This document shows, piece after piece, positions 63,496 to 64,000 of a stretch of 64,000 nt of DNA. The position numbers and the translations under genes are program-made. The notes below the pieces were generated by a model that saw nothing but the letters and a program-made list of their open reading frames with translations, had not been told where the DNA came from and searched no databases. The stretch's first letter is position 1. Every line of letters starts with the position of its first letter. The stretch is from Haladaptatus sp. R4 (GTDB lineage: Archaea > Halobacteriota > Halobacteria > Halobacteriales > Haladaptataceae), in the NCBI RefSeq assembly GCF_001625445.1, contig NZ_LWHG01000029.1, forward strand, positions 186,001 through 250,000, read 5' to 3'.

Positions 63496-64000
63496 CTAGC
63501 GCCTGCTCGCCGGACCGTATTCCCGGTCGAAGTAATCGAGTTCGTCGAACATCTCGGTCGCGGTGTCCCACTGATCGGCGGTTAACCGGCCGATGTTCGC
63601 CCCGTCCGAGAAGAGCGAAACGCCGTGTGCGCCGCCGTGGAGCGCGAGTTGAATCGCGCTGACCAGTTCGTCCTCCTCCAACCGATTGAACGGTCGTTCC
63701 CCCCGTCCGGTTCGAATGGAGGGTGTGATCGGGCAGTTCGTCTCCTCCCGAAACGAGCGGACGACTTCACGGATCCACACCGGATGCATGTCGAGGTCGA
63801 TGTGTGCCGTCCGTGGAGTGAGCATGTCGGCATACCGCGCGACGTCGCGTTGATCGACGCCGAGAATCCTTCGACTGTCGTCGATGGCCGTTTCGAGGTC
63901 CGAGAACGCTTCCAGTTCGATGTTGACGAGGAAATCGGATCGGTCGCGGAACGGATCGCTCAGTTTCCGGAGGAGCGAGGCGGTCTGCTTACACCGTCGG
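63496..64000 (-). CDS. Partial gene cut by the window edge (TIM-barrel-like)
   Basis: At least 167 codons, open to the last base, so the start is outside. The protein ends GVSLFSDGANIGRLTADQWD and on to YGPASRR. The sequence has strand-like blocks DFLVNIELEAF, AHIDLDMHPVW and HGGAHGVSLFSDG in the order expected of a TIM-barrel C-terminal half, as in some glycoside hydrolases. No sure family. It precedes the MalK-type gene on the same strand. Confidence 0.7.
   Translation of the reverse strand, partial: RRCKQTASLLRKLSDPFRDRSDFLVNIELEAFSDLETAIDDSRRILGVDQRDVARYADMLTPRTAHIDLDMHPVWIREVVRSFREETNCPITPSIRTGRGERPFNRLEEDELVSAIQLALHGGAHGVSLFSDGANIGRLTADQWDTATEMFDELDYFDREYGPASRR

Noticed and set aside
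1-64000. CRISPR array, tRNA, rRNA or insertion sequence
   Set aside because: No regularly spaced repeats, no cloverleaf or rRNA motifs and no transposase motifs were seen on reading both strands.

Overview
The window is a GC-rich stretch (roughly 60 % by eye) from a haloarchaeon of the class Halobacteria. The signs are an acidic proteome, Tat-type (twin-arginine) signals on nearly every exported protein, promoters with a TATA-like element about 30 bp before the start codon, a DppD-DppF fused ATPase, and archaeal IclR, DUF35 and DUF4397 families. The genus cannot be fixed from the sequence; a Haladaptatus-like organism is a guess. No rRNA, tRNA, CRISPR array, replication origin or intact insertion sequence was seen.

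Region 1 (about 1-4.4 kb) holds a fumarylacetoacetate-hydrolase-family enzyme, an IclR regulator, threonine ammonia-lyase and a broken Nramp-type transporter. Region 2 (about 4.5-37.4 kb) looks like a polysaccharide or glycoside utilisation locus. It has a TIM-barrel isomerase, three Gfo/Idh/MocA oxidoreductases, an Eis-like acetyltransferase, a peptide-type ABC transporter, a two-domain esterase, a BNR/LamG protein, a HEAT-repeat protein, an intracellular heparinase II/III-like lyase, two divergent sulfatases, a 1405-residue exported heparinase-like protein with two PKD domains, and a ribose-type ABC transporter. The likely logic is extracellular cleavage, uptake of oligomers, intracellular desulfation, deacetylation and elimination, then oxidation by the NAD(P)-dependent dehydrogenases, possibly through 3-keto sugars.

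Region 3 (about 38-51 kb) has a methyltransferase, a second IclR gene with its own palindromes, an Asp-box propeller protein, and a catabolic CoA cluster. That cluster contains two family III CoA-transferases, a thiolase-fold enzyme whose nucleophilic Cys is Ser, its DUF35 partner, a TetR regulator, an ATZ/TRZ-type amidohydrolase, a second FAH-family enzyme and a TatD-like hydrolase. Region 4 (about 51-64 kb) is mixed: DUF4397 protein, CapA-like lipoprotein, paired membrane proteins, an AT-richer gene-poor stretch, an HtpX-like protease, an APC permease, oxalate decarboxylase, an exported beta-helix protein, a MalK-type ATPase and a gene cut by the window edge.

Two things stand out. First, four separate palindrome families recur at promoters and outline at least three regulons. 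Second, seven genes contain ten frameshifts, nine of which are loss of one base with otherwise well preserved coding on both sides; this pattern looks more like sequence error than gene decay, but it must be checked.
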